The notes under the pieces: generated by a model | The model's input: the letters and a program-made list of their open reading frames with translations, nothing else | The model's database searches: none | Told to the model about the DNA's origin: nothing | Program-made: the position numbers and the translations under genes | DNA from: Anaerolineales bacterium | Lineage (GTDB): Bacteria; Chloroflexota; Anaerolineae; 4572-78; J111 | Assembly: GCA_015075405.1 (NCBI GenBank) | Contig: JABTUK010000005.1 | Span: 558,001 to 622,000 of the forward strand | Direction of reading: 5' to 3' | DNA: 64,000 bases | In this document: in pieces, positions 6,435 through 14,678 of the stretch | Position numbering within the stretch: position 1 is the first letter of the stretch | How the letters are laid out: every line of letters starts with the position of its first letter

Positions 6435-8618
6435 ATGAGCGCAGTTCTTCGTATAAGCATTTTACTATCAATTCTCCTCGTACTGGGGAAAATTCCGGCA
6501 GCGGCGGCGCAGGAGGGGCCGCTGGTGCTGGCTTTTTACTATGCCTGGTTCGACCAGAATACATGGGCCTCCGGCCAGTCGGTGGACCTGCCCGCCGAAC
6601 CGTACAATTCCGCTGACCGGGCCGCCATCGAGCGGCAGGTGGGACAGGCGCAGAGCGCCGGGATTGATGCCTTTGTGCAATCCTGGTACGGGCCTCAGGA
6701 AGGGGGCAACCAGACCGAAACCAACTTCCGCACCCTGCTTGATGTGGCCCAGGCCAAAGGCTTCAAAGCCGCCGTTGACCTGGAAGTGACCAGCCCCTTT
6801 CTGGGCAGCGTTCCCACCGTCACCGACGCCCTGGCCAAACTGCTGGCCACCCACGCCCAGCACCCGGCCTATCTGCGCTACCAGGGCAAGCCGGTCATCT
6901 TTTTCTGGCGGCAGCAGCAGTTCTCGGTCGAGCAGTGGGCTGCGATTCGGGATCAGGTAGACCCTAACCGGGCCACCGTTTGGATTGCCGAGGGCACCGA
7001 ACTGGCCTATCAAGCCATCTTTGACGGCCATCACCTTTACAGCGTTGCCTGGGCCGCCTCGCCGGCCGACCAACTGGCCAAGTGGGCCAGCCGGGTGCGG
7101 GCTTACGCCGCCGAAAACGGCTTCAATCGCTTGTGGGTGGCTACGGTGATGCCCGGCTACGACGACACTCGCCTGCCCCGCGCCGACGCCTTTGCCGTGC
7201 CCCGGCGCAACGGCGAGTATTACCGCGAAACATGGCAAGGGGCCATCGCCAGCAGCCCCAATATGGTCATCATTAACAGCTTCAACGAGTGGCCCGAAGG
7301 CAGCCATTTGGAGCCAAGTGTCAATTACGGCAATCTCTACCTTGACCTGACCCGCGAACTGGTCACAGCGCTGCGCGGCAGCCCGCCCCCTGCCCCGGCT
7401 GCGGCTATAAGCCCCACCGCCGAACCTGTTGCCACCCCCACCGGCCCCTACATCACCGCCGAGGAGGGGGCCAATATCCGCAGCGGCCCCGATACCTCCT
7501 ATGAACGGATTGGGCAACTGGCGGCGGGTAGTCCCATTGCCGTCATCGGCAAAACAACCGGGGGTGACTGGTGGCAGATTAACTTTCCGCGCGGCTCCGA
7601 CGCTCGCGGCTGGGTCAACGCCGAAGTGGTCACTTTTACCGGCGAGGCTGAGGCAGTCCCGGTGGTAGAAACACCCAGCCCCTCTGAAGCTTCGCTGACC
7701 GGCCTGACCCTCCAGGCTTCGGCCACGCCGACGACAACCCTGGAGGCTGCCGTCGCCGCGCCAACGATCAAAGTTCCGGCAGGCGGGGTTAATCTCCGCA
7801 GCGGCCCCGGCCTGGAGTTTGACCTGTTGGGCCGGCTCGACGAGGGTGCGGAGGCGGTGGTGGTCGGTCAAAGTGAAACCGGCGAGTGGTGGCAGATCGA
7901 GACCGATGCCGTCGAAGCCGGCCTGGCCTGGGTCGCCGATGCTGCGGTGGATGTCAATGGTGATACTGCCGGTGTGCCGGTGATTGAGGTGAATCAACCC
8001 ACAGCTACCCCCACCACGACGCCCACGGCCACCGTTCCGCCCACGCCCTCGATCACACCCACGCCCACAGCCACTGAAGTAATTATCGCCGGGACCATTG
8101 AAGTGACCGACCCGATCAACGTCCGGGCCGAACCTTCGACCGACGGCGAACTACTGGGCGGGTTGTACCTGGGCGACAAGGCCGATGTGCTGGCGGTGAG
8201 CAAAGATGGCGACTGGTGGCAGATTGACTTTCCCGCCGGGCCGGAGGGCGTCGGCTGGGTAGCCGCCGAGTTTGTGCGCTTCCAGGGCGACCGACAAGCC
8301 GTGCCCATTTTTGGCCTGGGGACGGTCACGCCCACCCCCCGCGCCACCAACACCCCCACCCGCACCCCCACCCCCGATAGGCTACCCACCCTGGCTGAAC
8401 TGCCCACCTTGGCCCCCACCGCTACCTCGATCTACCAGACGACCGCCGCCGCCCTGCTGGCCGAGCGCGGCACTCCCGACCCGGCCCTGACCATTGTGCC
8501 GGAGGAACCGGCCGCTTCGTTTGATTGGAGCGACTTTCCGTGGGGGATTCTCAGCCTCGTCGTCATTGGTGCTTTTTTGTGGTACCAGTTTTATTGGCGG
8601 CGGCGTGGATTAAGCTAA
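6435..8618 (+). CDS. Secreted, membrane-anchored GH99-like glycoside hydrolase with three SH3 domains
   Basis: Protein of 727 residues. A signal peptide (about 1-25, ending PAAAAQ) leads into a GH71/GH99-like (WbsX/endo-mannosidase) catalytic barrel, about 28-315. Its hallmarks are VLAFYYAWFD near the start and NSFNEWPEGSHLEPS near the end, where the Glu of FNEW is typical. Three bacterial SH3 domains follow, each with the N(I/L/V)R...P start and DWWQI or EWWQI core (about 340-405, 445-505, 550-615). They are joined by Thr/Pro-rich linkers. A single C-terminal helix (GILSLVVIGAFLWYQFYW) and the basic tail RRRGLS anchor it with the bulk outside. Probable role: cleavage or binding of surface or environmental mannan-like polysaccharide; substrate inferred only from family. 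Confidence 0.85.
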   Translation: MSAVLRISILLSILLVLGKIPAAAAQEGPLVLAFYYAWFDQNTWASGQSVDLPAEPYNSADRAAIERQVGQAQSAGIDAFVQSWYGPQEGGNQTETNFRTLLDVAQAKGFKAAVDLEVTSPFLGSVPTVTDALAKLLATHAQHPAYLRYQGKPVIFFWRQQQFSVEQWAAIRDQVDPNRATVWIAEGTELAYQAIFDGHHLYSVAWAASPADQLAKWASRVRAYAAENGFNRLWVATVMPGYDDTRLPRADAFAVPRRNGEYYRETWQGAIASSPNMVIINSFNEWPEGSHLEPSVNYGNLYLDLTRELVTALRGSPPPAPAAAISPTAEPVATPTGPYITAEEGANIRSGPDTSYERIGQLAAGSPIAVIGKTTGGDWWQINFPRGSDARGWVNAEVVTFTGEAEAVPVVETPSPSEASLTGLTLQASATPTTTLEAAVAAPTIKVPAGGVNLRSGPGLEFDLLGRLDEGAEAVVVGQSETGEWWQIETDAVEAGLAWVADAAVDVNGDTAGVPVIEVNQPTATPTTTPTATVPPTPSITPTPTATEVIIAGTIEVTDPINVRAEPSTDGELLGGLYLGDKADVLAVSKDGDWWQIDFPAGPEGVGWVAAEFVRFQGDRQAVPIFGLGTVTPTPRATNTPTRTPTPDRLPTLAELPTLAPTATSIYQTTAAALLAERGTPDPALTIVPEEPAASFDWSDFPWGILSLVVIGAFLWYQFYWRRRGLS

Positions 8619-8619
8619 A

Positions 8620-8726
8620 CTCAGTGGCTCCAAATTTGAGGAGCCAGCACGCCCACGTGCGGCACGCTTCACAGTCGGCACGTGGGCGTGCCCGCTTCGC
8701 GTCCGCGTGAATGGGATCTGCTGAAA
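8620..8726. repeat. MITE-like CTCAGT element, copy 1
   Basis: About 100-bp imperfect palindrome. It starts CTCAGTGGCTCCAAATTTGA 1 nt after the preceding stop codon, has the core GCACGCCCACGTGC ... GCACGTGGGCGTGC, and ends with a diverged GATCTGCTGA. Related copies lie at 9956, 31814, 40218 and 48112, with a half copy at 44944. Confidence 0.85.
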
Positions 8727-8753
8727 TTGGGCAAGTGGAGGCGAGAGGCTAAA

Positions 8754-9755
8754 ATGAAACCACACGAAACTACCCTCCTATCCCGTGACCAGCAAGGTCT
8801 ATTCTCGGCGTTCATTGGCGATGGCCGGCCGCTGCTGCTGTTCACCGGCCTCAGCATTGTTCTGTCCGGTGGGTTTGCCCTGTTTCTGGCGGCGACCGGC
8901 CATTTTTTGCCCCACGATACCCAATTTCTGGGCATGACGGCTGAGGAGCTGTGCACTCTCCATGAGTGCCGCATCGTCCGCTTTATGATCCACGATCGGG
9001 TGGCTTTTGGCGGGGCGTTAATCTCCATCGGGCTGCTGTACATGTGGCTGGCGGAGTTTCCCCTGCGCCGGAGGGAAGCCTGGGCCTGGTGGCTGTTTGC
9101 CCTGTCGGGTCTGCTGGGGTTTGGCAGTTTCCTGGCCTATCTGGGCTACGGCTACCTGGATATCTGGCACGGCCTGGCGACGCTGATCCTGCTGCCCTGT
9201 TTCGGGCTGGGGTTGTTTCGCTCAGCGGCTTTATTACCCCGGCCCCTGCGACTGCAAAGCCTGTTCCAACCGGCGCTCCCGCTCGGCTGGAAGTCACCTC
9301 TAGCCTTGGGGCGCTTGTGTCTGCTCCTGACTGCCCTCGGTATGAGCGGCGGGGGTTTGACCATTTTGTTCATCGGCATGACCCAGGTGTTTGTGCCCCA
9401 GGATTTGCATTTTATGGGCCTGCTGCCCGCCGATTTGCAGGCGATCAACCCGCGCCTGGCGCCGCTCATTGCCCATGACCGGGCCGGTTTTGGCGGCGGG
9501 GTGCTGACCACCGGGATTACCATCTTTTTCTCTGTCTGGTGCGCTGCTCCCTCGCGCAGTTTGTGGCAAACTCTCTGTCTGGCCGGCTGTATCGGCTTTG
9601 CGACAGCCATCGGTATCCATCCGCTGGTCGGCTATAACGATTTGATCCATCTCGCCCCGGCCTTGTTGGGAGCGGTGATGTTTGCTGTCGGGATCGGGCT
9701 GTGTTACAAGCCGATGGTTAGAAAACCTCAATACCCAGGCCAAACCAGTAAATAA
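8754..9755 (+). CDS. Polytopic membrane protein with internal duplication
   Basis: A 333-residue membrane protein of unknown function with about eight hydrophobic helices. It consists of two related halves. Half one has LPHDTQFLGMTAEEL followed by FMIHDRVAFGGALISIGLLY. Half two has VPQDLHFMGLLPADL followed by LIAHDRAGFGGGVLTTGITI. The shared pattern P-(H/Q)-D-x2-F(L/M)G and HDR(V/A)(A/G)FGG suggests paired polar sites, with His and Asp repeated in each half, as in transporters or cofactor-binding membrane proteins. I chose the ATG at 8754, preceded by GGAGG; the longer frame upstream is translated repeat sequence. I recall similar segments fused to dihydroorotate dehydrogenase-like proteins elsewhere, but cannot confirm this. 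Confidence 0.75.
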   Translation: MKPHETTLLSRDQQGLFSAFIGDGRPLLLFTGLSIVLSGGFALFLAATGHFLPHDTQFLGMTAEELCTLHECRIVRFMIHDRVAFGGALISIGLLYMWLAEFPLRRREAWAWWLFALSGLLGFGSFLAYLGYGYLDIWHGLATLILLPCFGLGLFRSAALLPRPLRLQSLFQPALPLGWKSPLALGRLCLLLTALGMSGGGLTILFIGMTQVFVPQDLHFMGLLPADLQAINPRLAPLIAHDRAGFGGGVLTTGITIFFSVWCAAPSRSLWQTLCLAGCIGFATAIGIHPLVGYNDLIHLAPALLGAVMFAVGIGLCYKPMVRKPQYPGQTSK

Positions 9756-9774
9756 TAGGATGATCTACGCAGTT

Positions 9775-9870
9775 ATGTCATTTCGAGCGACGAAGGAGCG
9801 AGAAATCCTTAGGACACAACACACAAAAGTAAGGTATCGAAGGATTTTTCCCTGCGGTCGAAATGACATG
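9775..9870. repeat. TCATTTCGA palindrome, copy A
   Basis: Starts ATGTCATTTCGAGCGACGAA and ends GGTCGAAATGACATG, with inner arms GAAATCCTTAGG and GAAGGATTTTTCCC. Member of the dispersed CATGTCATTTCGA family found six times in the window. Confidence 0.85.
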
Positions 9871-9905
9871 GCTGAGCAGTTACTATCGTCTTGATATACA
9901 GCAAA

Positions 9906-9940
9906 ACACCTCGCTCCGATCGGGCGAGGTGTTTTTGTTT
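9906..9940 (+). terminator. Intrinsic terminator after the duplicated membrane protein
   Basis: Arms ACACCTCGC (9906-9914) and GCGAGGTGT (9924-9932), a 9-nt loop, then TTTTGTTT. On the other strand the AAAA before the hairpin also gives U residues, so it may serve tpx as well. Confidence 0.85.
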
Positions 9941-9955
9941 GCCTACAAGGTAATT

Positions 9956-10039
9956 TCAGTATTAGAGGAGTGAGGCACGCCTACGTGCCGAACGGAGCTG
10001 CACGTGGGCGTGCTGGCTCCTCAATTCGTGATTTACTGA
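9956..10039. repeat. MITE-like CTCAGT element, copy 2 (diverged)
   Basis: Shorter, inverted copy: TCAGTATTAGAGGAGTGAGG, the core GCACGCCTACGTGC ... GCACGTGGGCGTGC, then GGCTCCTCAATTCGTG and TTTACTGA. Its right end is 2 nt from the stop codon of the convergent tpx gene. Confidence 0.75.
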
Positions 10040-10041
10040 AT

Positions 10042-10566
10042 TTATCCTACCACTTCCTTCAATGCTGCCAGTGCGGCCTCGTAATCGGGGTGCTGGGAAA
10101 TCTCCGGCACGTACTCCACATAGCGAATGGTATCGTCGGCGTCAACGACAAATACGGCTCGCTGCTCGACCCGCACCTCCTTGACATGCGTCCCGTAAGC
10201 ATTGCCAAACGACATACTGCGGTAATCGGATAAAGTTTCCACCCGCTCGACGCCGGCGTTGCCGCACCAGCGTTTTTGGGCCGGAGGCAGGTCAACGCTA
10301 ATGGTGTAGCAGATAACATTGTCGCCAAATTTGCTGATTTCCTCATTAAAGCGGCGAGTTTGAGCGTCACAGATGCCGGTATCCAGTGAGGGTACAACGC
10401 TGATAAGCCGCACCTTCCCGGCGCTATCGGCCAGGCTGACGGTCTCGGGCGAGAAAAGGTTGTTGGCCAGTTCAAAATCAGGGGCCTTGTTGCCGGGCTG
10501 GAGTTTTGGCCCCAAAACGGTCAGCGGCCGGCCTCTGTGGGTTACATCTCCGAATCGTTCAAGCAT
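10042..10566 (-). CDS. tpx: Thiol peroxidase (atypical 2-Cys peroxiredoxin)
   Basis: Cytosolic peroxidase of 174 residues that reduces hydrogen and alkyl peroxides with electrons from thioredoxin. The thioredoxin-like fold is clear: GNKAPDFELANN, then the peroxidatic Cys 66 in SLDTGICDAQTRRF, and the resolving Cys 101 in KRWCGNAG, with Tpx-type spacing. A further Cys 86 lies in VICYT. Length is normal for Tpx (about 165-175). The gene stands alone on the minus strand. A repeat ends 2 nt after its stop codon, and a bidirectional hairpin lies further downstream at 9906-9940. Confidence 0.95.
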   Translation of the reverse strand: MLERFGDVTHRGRPLTVLGPKLQPGNKAPDFELANNLFSPETVSLADSAGKVRLISVVPSLDTGICDAQTRRFNEEISKFGDNVICYTISVDLPPAQKRWCGNAGVERVETLSDYRSMSFGNAYGTHVKEVRVEQRAVFVVDADDTIRYVEYVPEISQHPDYEAALAALKEVVG

Positions 10567-10675
10567 GATCTCGTTTCCTCTTGTAGTTAAAAAATAGGGA
10601 TAGGCCGCTTATTATAAAAGAGGCAAAAGAGCTGGCAAAATCGGGCGGGGTTAAATTGTAACTTTTTTGACCCAA

Positions 10676-11503
10676 TCAGGTATCCGACGCTTTGAGTTTA
10701 GCCGCCGCAGCCTCGTCCACAAACCAATCCAGGTGGCCGGAGGTCGGCTGGACCAGATGGGCAGGCAGGGTCGAACCGGCGGCGAACACCTGGGGCAGAA
10801 TGTCGGCTTTGCCGGAACCGGCGGTAATGAAAGCCACGTGACGGGCGTTGTTGAGCACCGGCAGAGTCAGGGTGATGCGCTGCGGCGGCGGTTTGGGCGA
10901 GTCGAAGATGGGCGCAACCCAGCGCCCGGCTTCTTGCAGCAGAGGATGGCCAGGAAAGAGCGAGGCGGTGTGGCCGTCTTCGCCCATACCGAGGAGGATG
11001 AGGTCGAACTGGGGAAGGGCTGGAGGGTTGGAAGGTGGAGGGTTGGAAGGTTGGAGGGTTGGAAGGTTGGAAGACGGAAGGCTTGTCCTGAGCGAAGTCG
11101 AAGGGTTGGAAGGTTGAGGTAGGGGGGGGTGAAGGTCGAACAGGTGGGCCAGGGTATGCTGGTAGGCGGCGGCGGTTTGGGCCGGGTCGAGTGAGGTATC
11201 GGGGGCGTGAATCTGGCCTGGCGGGATGGGGATGTGAGCGAACAGGTGTTGCTGGGCCAAAACGTAGTTGCTGTCGGGGTGGGTCAGCGGGACGCAGCGC
11301 TCATCGGCCCAGAAAACATGCCAGGCCGACCAGTCGGTGGCCTGCTTGACCAGCGCCGAGCCAAGCAGTTGCGGCAGCGAGCCGCCTGACAGGGCTACAG
11401 TGAAGCGTCCCCGCGCGGGGATGGCCTCTGCTGCAATTTCGGCCACGTGGGCCGCGGCAGCCTGGCCTAAGTCTTCGAGGTTTGAGAAAATATGGAAATT
11501 CAT
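10676..11503 (-). CDS. pgl: 6-phosphogluconolactonase with repeat-derived insertion
   Basis: Second enzyme of the oxidative pentose phosphate pathway; hydrolyses 6-phosphogluconolactone. The DevB/NagB-like fold is shown by FTVALSGGSLPQLLGSAL, WHVFWADERCVPLTHPDSNY and LILLGMGEDGHTASLFPGHP, all diagnostic of the family. Between the second and third motifs, about residues 126-162, lies a low-complexity stretch rich in Ser, Pro, Asn and Leu. It is encoded by the GGAAGGTTGGAGGGTTGG-type repeat at 11016-11125. Homologues of about 235-245 residues lack it, so the gene carries an in-frame repeat insertion. Its ATG overlaps the stop of the restriction enzyme gene (ATGA), so it is translated as the last gene of a gnd-zwf-RM-pgl run. 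Confidence 0.93.
   Translation of the reverse strand: MNFHIFSNLEDLGQAAAAHVAEIAAEAIPARGRFTVALSGGSLPQLLGSALVKQATDWSAWHVFWADERCVPLTHPDSNYVLAQQHLFAHIPIPPGQIHAPDTSLDPAQTAAAYQHTLAHLFDLHPPLPQPSNPSTSLRTSLPSSNLPTLQPSNPPPSNPPALPQFDLILLGMGEDGHTASLFPGHPLLQEAGRWVAPIFDSPKPPPQRITLTLPVLNNARHVAFITAGSGKADILPQVFAAGSTLPAHLVQPTSGHLDWFVDEAAAAKLKASDT
11016..11125. repeat. In-frame repeat inside pgl
   Basis: Tandem GGTTGGAAGGTTGGA-like units plus a TTGTCCTGAGCGAAGTCGAA segment, the second being a widespread repeat word of this genome. Read on the minus strand it adds about 36 residues to Pgl without breaking the frame. Confidence 0.8.
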
Positions 11504-12444
11504 TTCTGAAAATACTTTTTTGGTACGTGTGTCAATACAATAGCTTCTAACATATCAAGGTTTTGTAAGTTGAGAAAGTAATCGCACTCATTTACCAATC
11601 GTTCTAAATCACTTTTGCGCGCTAACCAACCACCACCATCTACAAAATTGACAAAGATTCGGCTCTCCTTGTGACGGCTATTAGATTCGATTACTTTTTG
11701 GTAAGCCGAACGTAGCAAGTCACGGGTTTTATTAGTTTGCCCGCTGCCAGTTGTTTCCTGAAAAGTACTCATAATAATAACCCATGGGTCATTAGGGGTA
11801 GGAATTGCAAAGTCGGTGTTAATATTTATGAGCCGGGACATGCCTTTCCCATAACTGATACCATGTTTGTTTTTGATTTCTTCGAGTTTCGCTTGTATTT
11901 TGCCTTCAATGTAGTATCCTTTCCGTCCTCCGTATGTGCCAATGAGGGCCGTCTTGTAACGCACATTTCTAGCAGCAGGAGGCAAGCCTTTAACTTCACG
12001 ATAGTTGAGTGTTTCCAAGTAGTAACGGGGAATATATTTTGCCAGTTCTTGATCTCGTTTGCCGTCAACTAACAACTCAGTTATTAGTTTGGCAAACTCT
12101 GTCTCCTTGATTATTTTGCGCTTTATATCGGTCAAACTCCACTCGCTTTCAAAATCGCCCGAAATACGCTTTAACTTACGCAACAAAGTAACAATGCGCT
12201 TGAATTTTTCATCTGAGAGACCTATTTCCTTTAAAATAACATCAAGGCCATTTTTCTTTTCGATTAAAAAATTTGTAACATCCTCCACTATTTTTTCTGG
12301 TCTATCAGAGAGGGGCAAATCTTGAGCAGTCTGCAACAAGCCTGCCACCTTCCTTTCAATTTCGCCTTCAAGCTCTTCATCTACAAAAAATACAGTTGAA
12401 CTGTCCCAAACTTCTTGAAAAGAAAGTTTACGAGCTTCTATCAA
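11500..12444 (-). CDS. Putative type II restriction endonuclease
   Basis: A 314-residue protein with no confident family match by eye. It is called a restriction enzyme mainly from context: it starts inside the end of a DNA methyltransferase gene (4-bp overlap), is equally AT-rich, and is the only partner. Visible features: a charged helical N-terminal half (about 1-130), a segment RYYLETLNYREVKG, then a predicted alpha/beta region with the run NTDFAIPTPNDPWVIIMSTF followed by QETTGSGQTNKTRD. Hydrophobic strands around Asp and Glu residues there could be a PD-(D/E)xK-type core, but the Lys is not in the classical place. The end overlaps pgl by 4 bp. Confidence 0.65.
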   Translation of the reverse strand: MIEARKLSFQEVWDSSTVFFVDEELEGEIERKVAGLLQTAQDLPLSDRPEKIVEDVTNFLIEKKNGLDVILKEIGLSDEKFKRIVTLLRKLKRISGDFESEWSLTDIKRKIIKETEFAKLITELLVDGKRDQELAKYIPRYYLETLNYREVKGLPPAARNVRYKTALIGTYGGRKGYYIEGKIQAKLEEIKNKHGISYGKGMSRLININTDFAIPTPNDPWVIIMSTFQETTGSGQTNKTRDLLRSAYQKVIESNSRHKESRIFVNFVDGGGWLARKSDLERLVNECDYFLNLQNLDMLEAIVLTHVPKKYFQK

Positions 12445-14144
12445 GATTGTATCTCCAATTTAGCTGCCTTTAGAGCTTTGCCCCAAGTGGGAAACATATT
12501 AAAGAACAAATCTAACTGATATTGGCTTTTCTCTTTAACATCCTCTGGTGTTGGTAATCGTCCCAGTTCTGAGGCTATTTGGCGTAATTCTAATTGAAGT
12601 TCTTTTTTAGTAGCCTGTTGAGGTGCTTTCTTGACGCTCTCACGTTGCAGATAACCATCCTTCTCTATCTGAGCTATTTTTGCTTGCATAATTTGCACGT
12701 AATAAGGATCAACATCAATCGCTACATAGCGCCGTCCTAATTGAAGGGCGGCAATGGGTGTTGTGCCAGCCCCTCCCAGGGCGTCTAAAACCACGTCGCC
12801 AGGATTAGTAGAGAGCTTAATAATACGTTGCATAAGCAAATCTGGTAATTGACATGGATGATGGTCACGGTCTCGTGGATGTTTGATGCGATGAACATCC
12901 CACCAAATATCAGTCAAAACTTCTTTGTTATCAAGGCCAGCGGTTTTACGGCTGCGAATACAGCTAGCGCGCAGGCAGTAAGAACGAGCATCTAATTGAT
13001 TAATCTCATCATAATTAAAGGTGAAGTTATGAGGATGTTTAGTATAAAAAAGAAGGGCGTAATGAGCAGGCATAACTTTACCGCGTGGTTCTGAAAGGGC
13101 ATCCCACACGATCCAATTCTGAAAATGCAGCCGTTGATTTAGAAAAGTGGCATGATACATAGCCCAATGGGGCAAATTTAGCAGGTAAAGCGATCCAGTT
13201 GGTTTAAGGATGCGAATATATTCCGTTAACCAAGAGTTACACCACTGAATGTACTGTTCTTCAGCCTGTTCATCGGCATAAACGTTATAATTTTTATCGA
13301 GATTGTAGGGAGGATCAGCAAAGACTAAATCAATACTTTCATCCGGGTACTGTTTTAAGATTTCAACAGCATCACCTTGATGAATAGTATTAAATAGGTT
13401 ATCTCCGATGTGAGGAGTGACTACCAATAGAGGCGATTTTGCAGCTTTTGGTTCGGGGAAACCTGGTAGCACATACTGGACGGGCCTCTCGACCAAAGTT
13501 TCAGTCGAGGATATCCCCTCTTTTGGGATTATAAATCCCTTGATGCTACTTTGAGGTGTATCTACTAGAGGATTAGATTGCTTGTTCTCTGGTACTGGAA
13601 AATCCAGGGTATCTAGTAAAAGATTAAGCAGAGGCTTTGAAAGACAATCATAATTATTTGCTAAAGGTAAATCTTTGATGACATCAGAAATTACGTAACC
13701 GTCAGGATGCATCAAATGAGCTTTACCACCCCAGTCTTTTAAGGTGCGCTGACAAGCAGCACAATATTGGTGGGGTAGTCGAGTCCGCTTGATATTAAAT
13801 CGTCCGTTGCCCTTAGTAAATAACAAGACAGCCGAATGCACCGAAGGCAATCCGGTTCTGTAACGGGTACTTTGGAGTGTAGACTCAACTGCGATCCAAT
13901 ATTTAAAGGTTAGAAACTTGTCCAGATAAACGCCTAACTCGGGCAAAGTTTCGGGTGTGCCCTGTACAAAAAGAATTCCGCCATCTTTTAATAGGTGAAT
14001 ACACCGATCCAAATAGGACAACAATAATTTTGAATCCGTGCCCTGAAGTGCTCCTGTAACTAAAATGATAAAGTCAAGCGAATTATCTTTTGCTGATTCT
14101 AAGGTCTGATAAAGCCCCTCTTTATTTGGATATAAAATTTCCAT
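12441..14144 (-). CDS. DNA methyltransferase (N6-adenine/N4-cytosine, beta class) with degenerate N-terminal copy
   Basis: SAM-dependent DNA methyltransferase of 567 residues, the modification half of the R-M cassette. The active domain (about 245-490) has the catalytic motif DLVFADPPYNLDK near residue 278 before the SAM motif VLDALGGAGTTPIAALQLG near residue 460, the order of beta-class enzymes. The first 200 residues look like a decayed copy of the same fold: FKYWIAVES ... PSVHSAVLLFTKG, CxxC and LSKPLLNLLLD mirror FQNWIVWDA ... PAHYALLFYTKH and LPDLLMQRII, but there is no DPPY. The C-terminal 50 residues (ASELGRLPTPEDVKEK ... FPTWGKALKAAKLE) resemble homing-endonuclease-associated DNA-binding repeats. 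Target sequence unknown. Confidence 0.9.
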   Translation of the reverse strand: MEILYPNKEGLYQTLESAKDNSLDFIILVTGALQGTDSKLLLSYLDRCIHLLKDGGILFVQGTPETLPELGVYLDKFLTFKYWIAVESTLQSTRYRTGLPSVHSAVLLFTKGNGRFNIKRTRLPHQYCAACQRTLKDWGGKAHLMHPDGYVISDVIKDLPLANNYDCLSKPLLNLLLDTLDFPVPENKQSNPLVDTPQSSIKGFIIPKEGISSTETLVERPVQYVLPGFPEPKAAKSPLLVVTPHIGDNLFNTIHQGDAVEILKQYPDESIDLVFADPPYNLDKNYNVYADEQAEEQYIQWCNSWLTEYIRILKPTGSLYLLNLPHWAMYHATFLNQRLHFQNWIVWDALSEPRGKVMPAHYALLFYTKHPHNFTFNYDEINQLDARSYCLRASCIRSRKTAGLDNKEVLTDIWWDVHRIKHPRDRDHHPCQLPDLLMQRIIKLSTNPGDVVLDALGGAGTTPIAALQLGRRYVAIDVDPYYVQIMQAKIAQIEKDGYLQRESVKKAPQQATKKELQLELRQIASELGRLPTPEDVKEKSQYQLDLFFNMFPTWGKALKAAKLEIQS

Positions 14145-14233
14145 ATCTATGCCAATAATACCAAATATAGAAGATTAACTACAACCACATACAACATATA
14201 GTATTTGCAGGTTTTTGTCAAGGAATTAATGAA

Positions 14234-14614
14234 CTAATACTTCATTTGCCTATGCCGATGAATTATGCCATCAATAATCTCATCAAACAGCTTTTCGCTC
14301 GTTGTGTCATAGTCAAGACCTCGCTCTCGAAGCCAGGACTGCATATAATCATCGGTGCGCCGTTCTAGCTCATAATACTGAGTAGCTGAGTCACCTTGAG
14401 CCAACCGTGCCTCGACCCTTTGCGTTGCCTGGGTAACTCGAAGAAGTTCGGTGGGTGAAGCGCCCAAATCGTTGAGCATTTCCAGGTAAGTCCGGCTGAC
14501 CTCGCTAAGAGGCGTTGAGCGCAAAACTCTGGCATATTCAATGACCAACTCAACTTCACGGGTCGAAAGTTGACCGGCGACCGCCAATAATTCGCGTTCA
14601 ATTCGTTTATCCAT
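14234..14614 (-). CDS. Hypothetical helical protein between zwf and the R-M genes
   Basis: A 126-residue protein I do not recognise. It starts MDKRIERELLAVAGQLSTRE, is rich in charged helices throughout, has no Cys, signal peptide or membrane segment, and ends in a basic HRHRQMKY. I preferred the ATG at 14614 over the longer open frame upstream, which runs antisense into zwf's end and looks like a shadow. It lies 89 nt before the methyltransferase. The position suggests it arrived with the R-M cassette, but no helix-turn-helix typical of R-M controller proteins is visible. Confidence 0.55.
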   Translation of the reverse strand: MDKRIERELLAVAGQLSTREVELVIEYARVLRSTPLSEVSRTYLEMLNDLGASPTELLRVTQATQRVEARLAQGDSATQYYELERRTDDYMQSWLRERGLDYDTTSEKLFDEIIDGIIHRHRQMKY

Positions 14615-14678
14615 TACGCCCACCCACTTAATAATGTTCCGTTTATTAATTATTCCTGACAAAAATAGATTGTCAAAG

